A DNA stretch of 64,000 nt from Deferribacteres bacterium (GCA_020633675.1 JACKDE010000002.1:1067469-1131468); one strand, 5' to 3'; counted from the stretch's first letter, positions 36,269 to 46,108 are shown. Numbers and translations are program-made. Notes: generated by a model from the letters alone, not told the origin.

Positions 36269-37342
36269 ATGTTTAGCATGCCTGCTCAAACAGCTATCAG
36301 TCAGTTTGACCATTTTTGCGCCCGCAGCGTAAACACGATAATCGTTCTGTTTGCGCTGACCATCCTGACGGCCTGCGGCAGCGTCCAGCACCATACTATA
36401 TTGGAGCGACCGTCCAACAAGTTCGCAAGCGAAGTGCAGAAGGTGATGCCATCCGTCATCGAGGTGGTCTCGCTGTTCGAATACGATGTACATGAATATC
36501 ACTATGCGCTCGATGCTGCCGGCAATTTTATTCCTGACGATACAAGCCGGTTTGGCTTTCGTATGCTGACGAACGATTTGGAAAGCAATGTCTCAGTGCG
36601 AGTGGATCGGCACATGGCTTTTGGCAGCGGAGTGGTGATAGGGGAGAATGGTGACGAATATCTGGTGCTGACCAATCGTCATATCGTTGTGCGCAAGGAT
36701 TCGCTTGTCGATTACATTCATATCGATGGCAAACCCAGCCAGGCGCCGCTGTACAGGGCGTTACTGAGCAAGCATGAGCTGGCGATTCGTGGCTTGAACA
36801 ATTCACTTGTGCATGCCGATTTACTCGTCCAGGATGGCCGTTATGATTTGGCAATGCTTACGGTGCAGGCCAGGAAAATCGCTGCGGTGGTATTGCCAGT
36901 GCAACCGGCTTTCTATGAATCGCCGGAACCCGGCAGACTGGCGGTGATGATTGGATTCCCGGACGAAATCCGTCAAGCAGCAATTGGCCTGACGGGCGAA
37001 GCGCCGTATCCGGGGAATTTCAGCATCAGCACGTATGGTGATTTTGGCTACTCGGGAGGAGGTGTGTTCGCTGGTAGCGATGACGGCGATTTTGTTTTCA
37101 TCGGTATCGGTCGGAGTATACCGGCGAAGACCGTATCCTATGTTGCGCCATCGGAAGATTTCACAAAACATTATGGATTGGCGCCGGAAGATTTGCGGCA
37201 TTTGCGCATTGAAAATATGAATATTGTCAATCCGAGTCGGATGTTTGCAATCACGATCAAACAGATTTCAACATTCATCAAAAAAAATTATAATCTCATC
37301 GCTTCGCGGCGGTTTGAACTGAATAAAAAATTTCTCAATTGA
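36269..37342 (+). CDS. Trypsin-like serine protease lipoprotein
   Basis: The roughly 357-residue product has an export segment ending in the lipobox LTAC (Cys36). A chymotrypsin-fold domain follows, with His138 in LTNRHIV, Asp193 in RYDLAML and Ser262 in GYSGGG. The serine motif has Gly in place of the usual Pro, as some HtrA-like and bacterial S1 proteases do. No PDZ domain is seen. It could act in envelope protein quality control. The start is uncertain: ATG at 36269 is best spaced from GAGTG, while 36263 and 36254 (TTG) are alternatives. Confidence 0.78.
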   Translation: MFSMPAQTAISQFDHFCARSVNTIIVLFALTILTACGSVQHHTILERPSNKFASEVQKVMPSVIEVVSLFEYDVHEYHYALDAAGNFIPDDTSRFGFRMLTNDLESNVSVRVDRHMAFGSGVVIGENGDEYLVLTNRHIVVRKDSLVDYIHIDGKPSQAPLYRALLSKHELAIRGLNNSLVHADLLVQDGRYDLAMLTVQARKIAAVVLPVQPAFYESPEPGRLAVMIGFPDEIRQAAIGLTGEAPYPGNFSISTYGDFGYSGGGVFAGSDDGDFVFIGIGRSIPAKTVSYVAPSEDFTKHYGLAPEDLRHLRIENMNIVNPSRMFAITIKQISTFIKKNYNLIASRRFELNKKFLN

Positions 37343-37700
37343 AAGTCAAAATAGCCGTTTCCACACGGGAGATTCCGCTTGACTTTTAGGTGAGATATAT
37401 TATATTGGCTTTCGTTTTTGACGCGTCCTTTGCGCTCTGGTGAGAGGGAAAAAACTCCGCTGCTTCACTGCATCATTAAAGATGTTAATAACATCTCCTT
37501 CAATTCCGTGCGCACTCATTGAAGAAATCTGTGGCCGCCCATCTTCTTCTCCTGTCAGAGATGGAGGCTTTGGCTCATTCGCCCCCCTGATTGTTCGAGT
37601 TGTTGTTTTAAAAACGACAATGCCGCACCAATCGTGGTGGTCTTAAGCCTGATGAAAGATGACCTCGCGTCGATCAGAAAATCCGTATTGAATTGGGAGA
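37343..37700. other. Intergenic region upstream of nuoJ
   Basis: These 358 bases hold a likely promoter (37379-37406) and a dyad GATGTTA-A-TAACATC at 37481-37495 that might be an operator. An open frame at 37440-37646 has no ribosome-binding site or protein-like composition and is not called a gene. Confidence 0.4.
37379..37406 (+). promoter_or_regulatory. Possible sigma70-type promoter for nuoJKLMN
   Basis: TTGACT (37379-37384) and TATATT (37401-37406) are separated by 16 bases, within an AT-rich stretch. It would give the nuoJ operon a leader of almost 300 bases. Confidence 0.4.
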
Positions 37701-38231
37701 ATGTTTGTGCTTGAGACCGTTCTCTTTTTCGCTCTGGCCCTGCTTGCAGTAACCGCTGCTATCGGAATGATCGTGCACAGAAGCCCGGTTTACAGCGTGC
37801 TCATGTTGATTATCACGCTGTTTTCAATTGCTGGTTTTTATGTTTTGCTGAACGCACCATTTGTAGCTGCCGTTCACATGATTGTTTATGCCGGCGCGAT
37901 CATTGTGTTGTTTTTGTTTGTCGTCATGCTGCTCGACCTCCGCCATGAATCGGACCGATTCACTCTCACAAAATTTTCGCGCGTACTGGCTTTCATTGCT
38001 TTCCTGGTTTTCCTGGGCGAGGCAATTCTGCTGGTTAAAGTAGCTTTTATCGATGGCGGGCTCGACATTGGCCTGGGTGGTCAGGTCAGTCAGCTCGGCG
38101 ACACGCCTTCAATTGGAAAATTGCTCTTCACCGCCTACCTTTTGCCTTTCGAAATCGCCTCTGTGCTGCTGCTGGTTGCGATTATCGGTGCGGTGATTTT
38201 GGCAAAACAAAATCTGAAGCCGTCACAATAA
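37701..38231 (+). CDS. nuoJ: NADH-quinone oxidoreductase subunit J
   Basis: The 176-residue polytopic protein has five predicted membrane helices and the NuoJ pattern HRSPVYSVLMLIITLFSIAGFYVLLNAPFVAAVHMIVYAGAIIVLFLFVVMLLDL. NuoJ belongs to the membrane arm of complex I, next to the quinone-binding site, and helps couple electron transfer to proton pumping. It is the first gene of nuoJKLMN here; in most bacteria nuoA to nuoI precede it. The loop between helices 4 and 5 carries SQLGDTPSIGKLLFT, as expected. Confidence 0.95.
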   Translation: MFVLETVLFFALALLAVTAAIGMIVHRSPVYSVLMLIITLFSIAGFYVLLNAPFVAAVHMIVYAGAIIVLFLFVVMLLDLRHESDRFTLTKFSRVLAFIAFLVFLGEAILLVKVAFIDGGLDIGLGGQVSQLGDTPSIGKLLFTAYLLPFEIASVLLLVAIIGAVILAKQNLKPSQ

Positions 38232-38350
38232 ATTTGTGATTGGCGGGGAACGCCAGACTCTGCCTGGAAACATCGGTCGGGCGTTTAAAATCAGTTGGAT
38301 ATGATCGGCAATTCCTAAAGCATAATTTTGAAAGATTGACACAGAACACT

Positions 38351-38650
38351 ATGCCAATTGAATACTACCTTATTGTCGCAGCCATTCTGTTCTCGATCGG
38401 TGTGCTCGGCGTGCTAACACGCCGCAACGCGATCATCGTTTTTTTGTGTATCGAGTTGATGCTCAACGCCGTGAACTTGACACTGGTTGCCTTCTCCAAC
38501 CATGTCCAAAATCTGGATGGACAGGTCTTCGTTTTTTTTGTTATGATCGTTGCTGCTGCTGAAGTTGCGGTTGGGCTGGCCTTGATCGTTGCGATCTTCC
38601 GGCAGAAAGAAACCGTTTATGTGGACGAGATTAATTTGATGAAATGGTAA
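38351..38650 (+). CDS. nuoK: NADH-quinone oxidoreductase subunit K
   Basis: The 99-residue protein has three helices, as NuoK does, with the conserved glutamates in the second and third (FLCIELMLNAVNLTLVAFS and FVMIVAAAEVAVGLALIVAIFR). These acidic residues form part of the proton path. ATG at 38351 is preferred over the upstream in-frame GTG-like start at 38240, which would add 37 residues foreign to the family. It is followed seven bases later by nuoL. Confidence 0.96.
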   Translation: MPIEYYLIVAAILFSIGVLGVLTRRNAIIVFLCIELMLNAVNLTLVAFSNHVQNLDGQVFVFFVMIVAAAEVAVGLALIVAIFRQKETVYVDEINLMKW

Positions 38651-38657
38651 AACAAGC

Positions 38658-40571
38658 ATGCAAGATTATATTTGGCTCATTCCTTTCTTTCCTCTTTTAG
38701 GTTTTCTTATCAACGGCCTCCTCGGCAAATATTTGTCCGAGAAAGTGATCGGAATCCTTGGCTCGGCTATGGTCTTTCTTTCGTTTTCGACTGCAGTCGT
38801 GTTGTTCTTTCAGCTTACCCAACTGGATCCTGAAAACCGGCTTTTTATCAATACATTATACACCTGGATGGCCACAGGCAGCTTCAGCGCCGATGTTGCT
38901 TTCCGGTTCGATGCGCTGTCTGCAGTGATGGTTCTGGTCGTCACAGGCGTCGGTTTTCTGATTCACGTTTACTCCATCGGCTACATGCACGGCGATCGCG
39001 GCTTCGCACGCTTTTTTTCGTTCCTGAATTTGTTCACCTTTGCGATGCTGCTACTGGTTTTAGGCAATAACTTCCTGATCATGTTCCTCGGCTGGGAAGG
39101 TGTTGGTCTCTGTTCATACCTGCTGATTGGTTTCTGGTATGAAAATCCCGAATATGCCTATGCCGGCAACAAAGCATTTATCGTCAACCGTATTGGCGAT
39201 TTTGGCTTTCTGATCGGCATCTTTATGATCTTCGGCTATTTTGGTTCGCTCAACTTTGATACCGTGCTCTCTGCCGCAGGCATGCAGCCAGAATGGGTGA
39301 TCACTACAATCTGTTTGCTGCTGTTTGTTGGCGCGACCGGTAAGTCGGCACAGATTCCATTGTATGTTTGGCTGCCGGACGCCATGGCGGGTCCAACGCC
39401 GGTTTCGGCGCTGATTCATGCCGCGACCATGGTCACAGCCGGTGTGTACATGATCTGCCGCACCTCTGCGATGTATGTGCTTTCGGAAGTAGCACTCTCC
39501 GTCGTTGCAATCATCGGTTTGTTGACAGCATTGATGGCGGCAACGATCGCGATCACCAGCAAAGATATCAAAAAAGTGCTGGCATACTCGACCGTCAGTC
39601 AGCTCGGCTATATGTTTCTTGCGGCTGGCGTCGGTGCATTCGCAACCGCTATCTTTCATCTGATGACGCACGCCTTTTTTAAGGCCCTTATGTTTCTTGC
39701 GGCCGGCAGCGTGATGCACGCTCTCTCCAACGAGACCAACATCGACAAAATGGGTGGGCTGAAAAACAAAATCGGCACGACGTACCGTACTTTTTGGGTT
39801 GGCGGTCTTGCGATTTCCGGCATTTTGCCATTCGCAGGCTTTTTCTCCAAAGATGAAATTTTGTGGAAAGCTTTTAGCAGCCCGTTTGGTTCAACTGTTT
39901 TTTGGGCTGTCGGTACCTTGATTGCGGGCCTCACGGCATTCTATATGTGGCGCATGATTTACACCGTCTTTTATGGCGAGAGCCGCGTGGACAAAGAAGT
40001 TGCGCTGCATATTCATGAATCTCCGAAGGTCATGACGGTGCCGCTGATCGTTTTGGCGGCGTTATCGACTGTCGGCGGTTTGGTCAATATTCCGCACTAT
40101 TTTCCCATGTTCGAGCATTTCCTTGATCCGGTTTTTATGAAGTACATCAATCCTGCTGCATTTGAAGCTAGCCATGGCAGCTTTGGGCTGGAGCTGACTT
40201 TTGCGGCCATCTCGCTGGTTGTCGCATTTACCGGTATCTGGCTGGCTAAAGTGATGTATGTGCAACGTCGGGAACTGCCGGATAAAATCGCCAGCTCGGT
40301 TAAAGGTCTTTACACGCTGCTTTTCAATAAATATTATGTCGACGAGCTTTATGACAAGATCATTGTGAAACCATTTGTCAAAGTCTCGGATGCTTTTTTC
40401 TACGCATTTTTTGACGTGAAAATCATCGACGGCATTGTCAATGGTTCGGCCAAAATCATGGATAGCATCGCTGGCGTACTGCGTCGCTCACATTCGGGCG
40501 TGGTGCAATTTTATGCGCTTTCCTTGGTCGTTGGTGCAATCGCCTTGTTTGGTTATTTAATTTTCGGCTGA
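38658..40571 (+). CDS. nuoL: NADH-quinone oxidoreductase subunit L
   Basis: The 637-residue antiporter-like subunit has the core LGWEGVGLCSYLLIGFWYENPEYAYAGNKAFIVNRIGDFG, LYVWLPDAMAGPTPVSALIHAATMVTAGVYM and the Lys-containing SKDIKKVLAYSTVSQLGYM. The long lateral C-terminal helix region characteristic of NuoL follows (about residues 500-600). It translocates protons at the distal tip of complex I. The length is normal for the family. It starts seven bases after nuoK and is followed by nuoM. Confidence 0.97.
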   Translation: MQDYIWLIPFFPLLGFLINGLLGKYLSEKVIGILGSAMVFLSFSTAVVLFFQLTQLDPENRLFINTLYTWMATGSFSADVAFRFDALSAVMVLVVTGVGFLIHVYSIGYMHGDRGFARFFSFLNLFTFAMLLLVLGNNFLIMFLGWEGVGLCSYLLIGFWYENPEYAYAGNKAFIVNRIGDFGFLIGIFMIFGYFGSLNFDTVLSAAGMQPEWVITTICLLLFVGATGKSAQIPLYVWLPDAMAGPTPVSALIHAATMVTAGVYMICRTSAMYVLSEVALSVVAIIGLLTALMAATIAITSKDIKKVLAYSTVSQLGYMFLAAGVGAFATAIFHLMTHAFFKALMFLAAGSVMHALSNETNIDKMGGLKNKIGTTYRTFWVGGLAISGILPFAGFFSKDEILWKAFSSPFGSTVFWAVGTLIAGLTAFYMWRMIYTVFYGESRVDKEVALHIHESPKVMTVPLIVLAALSTVGGLVNIPHYFPMFEHFLDPVFMKYINPAAFEASHGSFGLELTFAAISLVVAFTGIWLAKVMYVQRRELPDKIASSVKGLYTLLFNKYYVDELYDKIIVKPFVKVSDAFFYAFFDVKIIDGIVNGSAKIMDSIAGVLRRSHSGVVQFYALSLVVGAIALFGYLIFG

Positions 40572-40584
40572 GATTCAAAAAGAT

Positions 40585-42120
40585 ATGACTGATTTACCTT
40601 TGCTTTCGATCACAATATTTTTGCCAGCCATCGGTGCGTTGCTGTTGCTATTCCTGAAAGATTCGATGGAGCAGTTGCAGAAAATGCTGGCACTTATTGT
40701 TTCCGCCCTGACCTTTATTGTGTCGCTGCCGCTGTATTTCAGCTTCAATTCAAATACGGCTGCCTTTCAGTTTGAAGAAAATTACACCTGGATCAGCGCG
40801 ATTGGCGCCAATTATCATGTTGGTATTGATGGTATCAGCTTGCTGATGATCATGTTGACGACATTCCTTGGTCCGTTGGTTGTGCTAAGTGCATGGAATG
40901 CCGTGCACAAAAGCTTGAAAGGCTTTTTGATTTCACTGCTGGTACTGGAAACCGGCATGCTTGGTGTATTCGCGTCGCTGGATATTTTTCTTTTCTACAT
41001 TTTCTGGGAAGCGATGCTGATCCCGATGTATTTCGTCATCGGTATTTGGGGCGGGCAGCGCCGTGTGTATGCAGCGGTCAAGTTTTTTATTTACACCATG
41101 GTTGGCAGTTTGCTTATGATGGTGGCCATTTTATTTGCCTACTTTTATGTTGGCGAGCAAACCGGAACCTACTCATTTGATTACATTCATCTGCGTGACT
41201 TCCTGATGCCGGTGGAAATTCAAAAATGGTTATTTTTAGCATTTGGCTTGTCCTTTGCCATCAAAGTGCCGATGTTTCCATTCCACACTTGGTTGCCGGA
41301 TGCGCACGTCGAAGCACCAACCGCTGGCAGTGTGATACTGGCCGGAGTGCTGCTGAAGATGGGGACCTACGGTTTCCTGCGGTTTTGCCTGCCGATGTTT
41401 CCGAATGCAACCTTTATTTTTGCTCCGCTCATCTCCATTCTGGCCGTAATCGGCATTCTGTATGGCGCCTGGGTAGCCATGGTGCAGAAAGATGTCAAGA
41501 AACTTGTCGCTTACTCAAGCGTGAGCCACCTTGGCTTTGTTATGCTGGGGATATTTTCCTTCACACATCAGGGCATGCAGGGTGGATTGATTCAGATGGT
41601 CAATCACGGACTCAGCACGGGCGCGCTCTTCCTTATCGTCGGCATGATTTATGAGAGACGCCATACCCGCATGATCGAAGACTTTGGAGGCCTGGCCCGT
41701 CAGATCCCGATTTTTACCACATTTTTCATGATCGTCACGCTGTCATCAATAGGCTTGCCCGGACTGAATGGATTCGTCGGTGAATTTTTGGTGCTGCTTG
41801 GCACTTTTCAGACCAATGTGACTCTGGCTGTCTTGGCGACAAGTGGCGTGATTTTCGCGGCCGTTTATATGCTTTGGATGTTCAAGCGTGTCATGTTTGG
41901 TCCGATCACCCGGGAAGAAAACAAGCGCTTGACTGATTTGAGCAAACGTGAGGTCGCAGTGCTGGTGCCGATCGTGGTTTTCATCGTCTGGATTGGCGTG
42001 TATGCGCAACCGTTTCTCGGCAAAATGGAAAAATCTGTCGATAGTCTGCTGGCACAACTGAAGGCGAAGCAGACAGCGCTGGTTCAGCCTGGGAATGAAA
42101 TCATCGGGGGAGGAGAATAA
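40585..42120 (+). CDS. nuoM: NADH-quinone oxidoreductase subunit M
   Basis: The 511-residue antiporter-like protein contains FYIFWEAMLIPMYFVIGIWG, VPMFPFHTWLPDAHVEAPTAGSVILAGVLLKMGTYGFLRF and VAMVQKDVKKLVAYSSVSHLGFVMLGIF, all NuoM landmarks, with the essential Glu and Lys of the proton channel in place. The short 13-base gap after nuoL and 3-base gap before nuoN show a single transcript. Confidence 0.97.
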   Translation: MTDLPLLSITIFLPAIGALLLLFLKDSMEQLQKMLALIVSALTFIVSLPLYFSFNSNTAAFQFEENYTWISAIGANYHVGIDGISLLMIMLTTFLGPLVVLSAWNAVHKSLKGFLISLLVLETGMLGVFASLDIFLFYIFWEAMLIPMYFVIGIWGGQRRVYAAVKFFIYTMVGSLLMMVAILFAYFYVGEQTGTYSFDYIHLRDFLMPVEIQKWLFLAFGLSFAIKVPMFPFHTWLPDAHVEAPTAGSVILAGVLLKMGTYGFLRFCLPMFPNATFIFAPLISILAVIGILYGAWVAMVQKDVKKLVAYSSVSHLGFVMLGIFSFTHQGMQGGLIQMVNHGLSTGALFLIVGMIYERRHTRMIEDFGGLARQIPIFTTFFMIVTLSSIGLPGLNGFVGEFLVLLGTFQTNVTLAVLATSGVIFAAVYMLWMFKRVMFGPITREENKRLTDLSKREVAVLVPIVVFIVWIGVYAQPFLGKMEKSVDSLLAQLKAKQTALVQPGNEIIGGGE

Positions 42121-42123
42121 TCG

Positions 42124-43575
42124 ATGAATGGATTTGAATTTGATTGGATTGCCATCGCCCCGTTCCTGATTCTTTCCGTCCTGGGTTTTGCGGTGGTCGT
42201 GCTTGGCATCAGTTTTCCGAAGATGTATCGTGGAACTCTCGGAACGATTGTTCTGGTCGGTTTTGCGGTCGCGTTTCTTGCCAGCCTGCAAAGCTGGGAT
42301 GATGCGCGACTGGCCTTTGGTGGCATGATCACTGCGGATAAGTTCTCCTCTGCCTTCAGCTGCATTTTTATTCTCGGCGCCACGCTCACAATCGGCCTCT
42401 CGATCAATCAGGTTGAAGAAAAATACTTATTGTATTCGGACTACTTTGCGCTGGTTGTCTTTGCAACAGCCGGCATGACCCTGATGGCTTCTGGCACCAA
42501 TTTGCTGACACTTTTTCTCGGCCTCGAGACGCTCTCAATCGCGCTGTATGTTTTGGCGGGATTCCGGAGATCGAACGAGTTCGCTCTCGAAGCTTCTTTC
42601 AAGTATTTCCTTCTCGGTGCGTTCGCCAGCGGATTCCTGCTTTACGGTATCGCTCTGATTTACGGCATTACCGGCTCGACCGATTTGACCAAGATCAGCG
42701 CCTATGTCTCCAGTGAAGGCATTCTCGGCTCCAAAATGTTTTTTGCCGGCTTTTTGCTTTTGCTTGTGGGATTCGGCTTTAAAATTTCGGTTTTTCCATT
42801 CCATCTTTGGGCCCCGGATGTTTACCAAGGTGCCCCAACACCGATCTCAGCGTTTATGGCGACCGGCTCCAAAGCCGCTGGTTTCGCCGCACTGATGCGT
42901 TTCATGATTGCGATGCAGTCCACGACCCAAAGTGGCTGGCAAGATATCATTTGGGTGATCGCTGCAGCAACCATGATTTTGGGAAATGTGATCGCACTCC
43001 GGCAAAGCAATGTCAAAAGAATGCTGGCTTACAGCTCCATCGCACACGCAGGCTATATTTTAATCGGAGTGCTGGCAGGAAATACCATCGGTTCATCAGG
43101 TATCATTTTTTATCTGCTGACATACACTTTCATGAATATCGGTGCCTTTGGCGTGATCTCCTACTTATCAACAGCTGAGCATGAATTCATTACCCTTAGC
43201 GATTTTCGCGGTCTGGCTTCCAGCAGACCTTTTGCTGCTATTGCGATGGCGGCATTTATGTTTTCGCTCGCTGGCATTCCGCCGCTGGCTGGTTTTATGG
43301 CGAAATTTTACCTTTTCAGTGCAGGTGTGAAAGCTGGCTATGTCTGGCTTGTCATCATTGCAGTCGTGACTTCAATGATCAGCTTGTACTACTATCTTGG
43401 CCTGGTTGTGCAGATGTTTATGCGCGACAAAGAAGCCGATGTTGCAGCAACGGCGCCCTTGCAGCCAGCAGTGATGATTGCGATCTCAATCGCGATGCTG
43501 GCAATTCTGATTCTCGGCATATTTCCGTCAAGATGGGTGAGTTTATTCCAAGATTTAGCGCGTTCTTTAATGTAA
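42124..43575 (+). CDS. nuoN: NADH-quinone oxidoreductase subunit N
   Basis: The 483-residue antiporter-like subunit contains LFLGLETLSIALYVLAGFRRSNEFALEASFKYFLLGAFASGFLLYG, ISVFPFHLWAPDVYQGAPTPISAFMATGSKAAGFAAL and ALRQSNVKRMLAYSSIAHAGYILIGV, which are NuoN signatures. It is the third proton-pumping antiporter-like module of complex I and ends the operon, with a terminator at 43590-43635. Only the J-N part of complex I is present in the window. Confidence 0.97.
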   Translation: MNGFEFDWIAIAPFLILSVLGFAVVVLGISFPKMYRGTLGTIVLVGFAVAFLASLQSWDDARLAFGGMITADKFSSAFSCIFILGATLTIGLSINQVEEKYLLYSDYFALVVFATAGMTLMASGTNLLTLFLGLETLSIALYVLAGFRRSNEFALEASFKYFLLGAFASGFLLYGIALIYGITGSTDLTKISAYVSSEGILGSKMFFAGFLLLLVGFGFKISVFPFHLWAPDVYQGAPTPISAFMATGSKAAGFAALMRFMIAMQSTTQSGWQDIIWVIAAATMILGNVIALRQSNVKRMLAYSSIAHAGYILIGVLAGNTIGSSGIIFYLLTYTFMNIGAFGVISYLSTAEHEFITLSDFRGLASSRPFAAIAMAAFMFSLAGIPPLAGFMAKFYLFSAGVKAGYVWLVIIAVVTSMISLYYYLGLVVQMFMRDKEADVAATAPLQPAVMIAISIAMLAILILGIFPSRWVSLFQDLARSLM

Positions 43576-43589
43576 TCGAAAGCAAGCTT

Positions 43590-43635
43590 AAGCCAGTTTG
43601 ATGCACAAATCTGCGCACAATCTGGCTTTTTTTTT
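43590..43635 (+). terminator. Rho-independent terminator after nuoN
   Basis: AAGCCAG (43590-43596) pairs with CTGGCTT (43622-43628) around an extended loop that has its own TGC/GCA pairing. A T tract runs to 43635. Confidence 0.8.
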
Positions 43636-43702
43636 GCGCGTAGGTGAATGGCAAAGGACGGCAACCCTTGACGGAGCCTTAAACCGCTAATGTGCACACA
43701 TT

Positions 43703-44644
43703 ATGGGTGGCAAAATCGAGCTCTCACAAAAAACAAAATCTGAACTTGCTGCGATCGCAAACGACAATATCAGCGGCGCTTCACTTCTTTTTCATCGCAC
43801 GCTGCATCTCTTCCCGTCCATTGGTGAGCAACTGACGGGGGCGAGCCAAAAGGACCTCACTGATTTCCTTTCATTATTTGCTGATTCTATTTTTCACTTG
43901 CGGCCATGCATGGCGCCATTTGCACAGCTTGCTCAGTTTCTGCGCCACATGTCCGATAACGAATTTGATTTGCCGGTGATCCGTTCTGCCTTTGCGGCAT
44001 TGCCACATTCCTACGCACGCAGGCTAAAGAAAGAGAAGGAAAAAATCGTTGATACCGCGCTGGCTGGCTTGGAAGGTTATCAAAAGATAATGGTTCACAG
44101 CCGCAGCTCGATTGTCGAGTCTTTTTTGTCGTTCTGGCTTAAACAGGATGAAGACAGGGAAGTGTGGATTACCGAATCACGCCCGATGTGTGAAGGCACG
44201 ATGCTGGCAAAAGCATTGTCATTTTTGCCCAATCGTAAGATTTTAATGGTCGATGATGCCCGAGGCATCGCCATTCAACATGTCGATGCTGTGTTGGTTG
44301 GCGCCGATACCATCTCGGAGAAATTCATCATCAATAAAATCGGCAGTCATGCAGTCGCTTTGCTGGCAAACGAGCATAAAATACCGGTTTTTGTGCTCGC
44401 AGAGCTCATCAAGTTCTTTCCCGAAGATCTGGCTTTGCCAGAGGAACAACTACATGCCGGTTCTGAAATCGATGTGCAGCTCAAGAATGTAGAATACTTT
44501 AATTATTACTTTGAGAAAATCCCTCTTGAGCGCATCCATCGTGTCATCAGTTCGAATGGTGTGTTCGATCAACAAGAGATTGCTGACATTTTTAAAAAGG
44601 ACCATTGGAACGCCTTCCCCATTGAACGGGCAAATACCGGGTAA
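43703..44644 (+). CDS. eIF2B alpha/beta/delta-like (MtnA-superfamily) protein
   Basis: The 313-residue protein has a helical N-terminal half and a Rossmann-like C-terminal domain of the IF-2B family: MVHSRSSIVES, WITESRPMCEGTMLAKAL, VDAVLVGADTISEKFIINKIGSHAVALLANEHKIPVFVL and a C-terminal acidic tail. Bacterial members isomerise sugar phosphates such as methylthioribose-1-phosphate or ribose-1,5-bisphosphate. The Cys-Asp catalytic pair of those enzymes is not clearly identifiable here beyond GADT, so the reaction is uncertain. No close neighbour on the same pathway is seen. Confidence 0.82.
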   Translation: MGGKIELSQKTKSELAAIANDNISGASLLFHRTLHLFPSIGEQLTGASQKDLTDFLSLFADSIFHLRPCMAPFAQLAQFLRHMSDNEFDLPVIRSAFAALPHSYARRLKKEKEKIVDTALAGLEGYQKIMVHSRSSIVESFLSFWLKQDEDREVWITESRPMCEGTMLAKALSFLPNRKILMVDDARGIAIQHVDAVLVGADTISEKFIINKIGSHAVALLANEHKIPVFVLAELIKFFPEDLALPEEQLHAGSEIDVQLKNVEYFNYYFEKIPLERIHRVISSNGVFDQQEIADIFKKDHWNAFPIERANTG

Positions 44645-44759
44645 GCCAGAGCGTTTTGGTTCAATAAAAACACTTGCATGTACAGCATTAATTTATTAAC
44701 TTCGCCGAGTTTGGACTGCGCTGAAGCTGATTTATTCGGATGAAACGGCCTGACTTACG

Positions 44760-46082
44760 ATGCTGCAAGAGATTACCGAAAAATTCGAAGACGTCTTTAG
44801 GAAGTTAAAAGGCCAAGGCAAGATTTCTGAAAAACATCTTGCCGACGGAATGCGGGAAATTCGTCGTGTCCTGCTTGAAGCAGATGTGAACTACAAGGTT
44901 GCCAAGCAATTTGTAGCCGATGTTCAGGAAAAAGCGCTTGGTGCGGATGTAGTCAAAAGCATCACCCCGGCGCAGCAAATTATCAAGATTGTCCACGATG
45001 AGCTTGTCTTGCTTATCGGGGGATCCAGCAGCCCTCTGAAGACCGCCAACATCCCACCCACTGTGATCATGGTGGTTGGTTTGCAAGGCTCAGGGAAGAC
45101 GACCTTTTGCGGAAAACTCGCCAATCAGCTAAAAGCACAAGGTAAAAAGCCGCTCTTAATCGGTGCTGATTTGCAGCGACCAGCTGCTGTCGAGCAGCTC
45201 AAAACGGTTGGCAGGCAAATCGGTGTGGATAGTTATTCTGATCTCAGTACAACGCCACTCTCTGTCTGCAAAGCTGGCTTTTCACTAGCCCGGCAGAAGG
45301 GCTGCGATGTGATCGTGTTGGATACAGCCGGCCGCCTGCATGTGGACGAAGCTCTTATGCAAGAGTTGCAGCAAATCAAAGGTGAGTTGAAGCCACACGA
45401 GACTTTGTTTGTTGCAGATGGAATGACCGGGCAAGATGCAGTCAATGCAGCAACAGTTTTTTTGGAGAAGATTGATTTCTCCGGCATCGTGCTAACCAAA
45501 ATGGATGGTGACGCACGAGGGGGAGCGGCTCTTTCAATCAAGGCGGTCACAAACCGGCCCATCAAATACATCGGTACTGGTGAGAAACTGGATGCCCTGG
45601 AGATTTTTCATCCAGATCGTGTCGCTTCCCGTATCCTGGGGATGGGCGACATTGTTTCTTTGGTTGAAAAGGCTCAGCAGAATATTGATCATGAACAAGC
45701 GGCAAAGCTGGAGAAAAAACTCCGGCGCGCTGAGTTTACCCTCGAAGATTTTTATGATCAAATTCAGCAAGTCAAGAAAATGGGCCCACTGTCGCAGCTG
45801 ATCGGGATGATACCAGGCGCTGGCGGCAAGGCTCTGGGCAATGTAGAGCTGGACGATCGTGCGTTAGTGAGAATTGAAGCTATGATCAATTCAATGACAC
45901 CTGATGAACGGCGCCGTCCACAAGTCATCAACGGCAGTCGGCGTTCGCGCATTGCCAAGGGCAGTGGCACTACAGTTCAAGATTTAAATCGATTGTTAAA
46001 GCAATTTTTTGCGATGCAGAAAATGATGAAGCAGTTCAGCAAAAAAGGCTTTAAAGGCAAAATGCAAATTCCTTTTATGTAA
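44760..46082 (+). CDS. ffh: Signal recognition particle GTPase
   Basis: The 440-residue protein is a full-length Ffh. It has an N domain, then the G domain with GLQGSGKTTFCGKLA, DLQRPAAVEQL, DTAGRL, TKMDGDARGGAALS and GTGEKLDALEIF. The methionine-rich M domain contains GMIPGAGGKALGNVELDD and ends QMKMMKQ-like. Ffh with SRP RNA delivers nascent membrane proteins to FtsY. It heads the cluster ffh-rpsP-khpA-rimM-trmD-rplS, an order conserved widely in bacteria. Confidence 0.98.
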   Translation: MLQEITEKFEDVFRKLKGQGKISEKHLADGMREIRRVLLEADVNYKVAKQFVADVQEKALGADVVKSITPAQQIIKIVHDELVLLIGGSSSPLKTANIPPTVIMVVGLQGSGKTTFCGKLANQLKAQGKKPLLIGADLQRPAAVEQLKTVGRQIGVDSYSDLSTTPLSVCKAGFSLARQKGCDVIVLDTAGRLHVDEALMQELQQIKGELKPHETLFVADGMTGQDAVNAATVFLEKIDFSGIVLTKMDGDARGGAALSIKAVTNRPIKYIGTGEKLDALEIFHPDRVASRILGMGDIVSLVEKAQQNIDHEQAAKLEKKLRRAEFTLEDFYDQIQQVKKMGPLSQLIGMIPGAGGKALGNVELDDRALVRIEAMINSMTPDERRRPQVINGSRRSRIAKGSGTTVQDLNRLLKQFFAMQKMMKQFSKKGFKGKMQIPFM

Positions 46083-46108
46083 TAAATAGTTTGAAGGAGG
46101 TTACTCGC

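Noticed and set aside
37440..37646. 68-residue open frame upstream of nuoJ
   Set aside because: It has a GTG start without a ribosome-binding site, an unnatural composition and no recognisable motif; it lies in a promoter region.
43668..43693. TTGACG/TAATGT promoter before the eIF2B-like gene
   Set aside because: The spacing of 14 bases is too short for a convincing sigma70 promoter.
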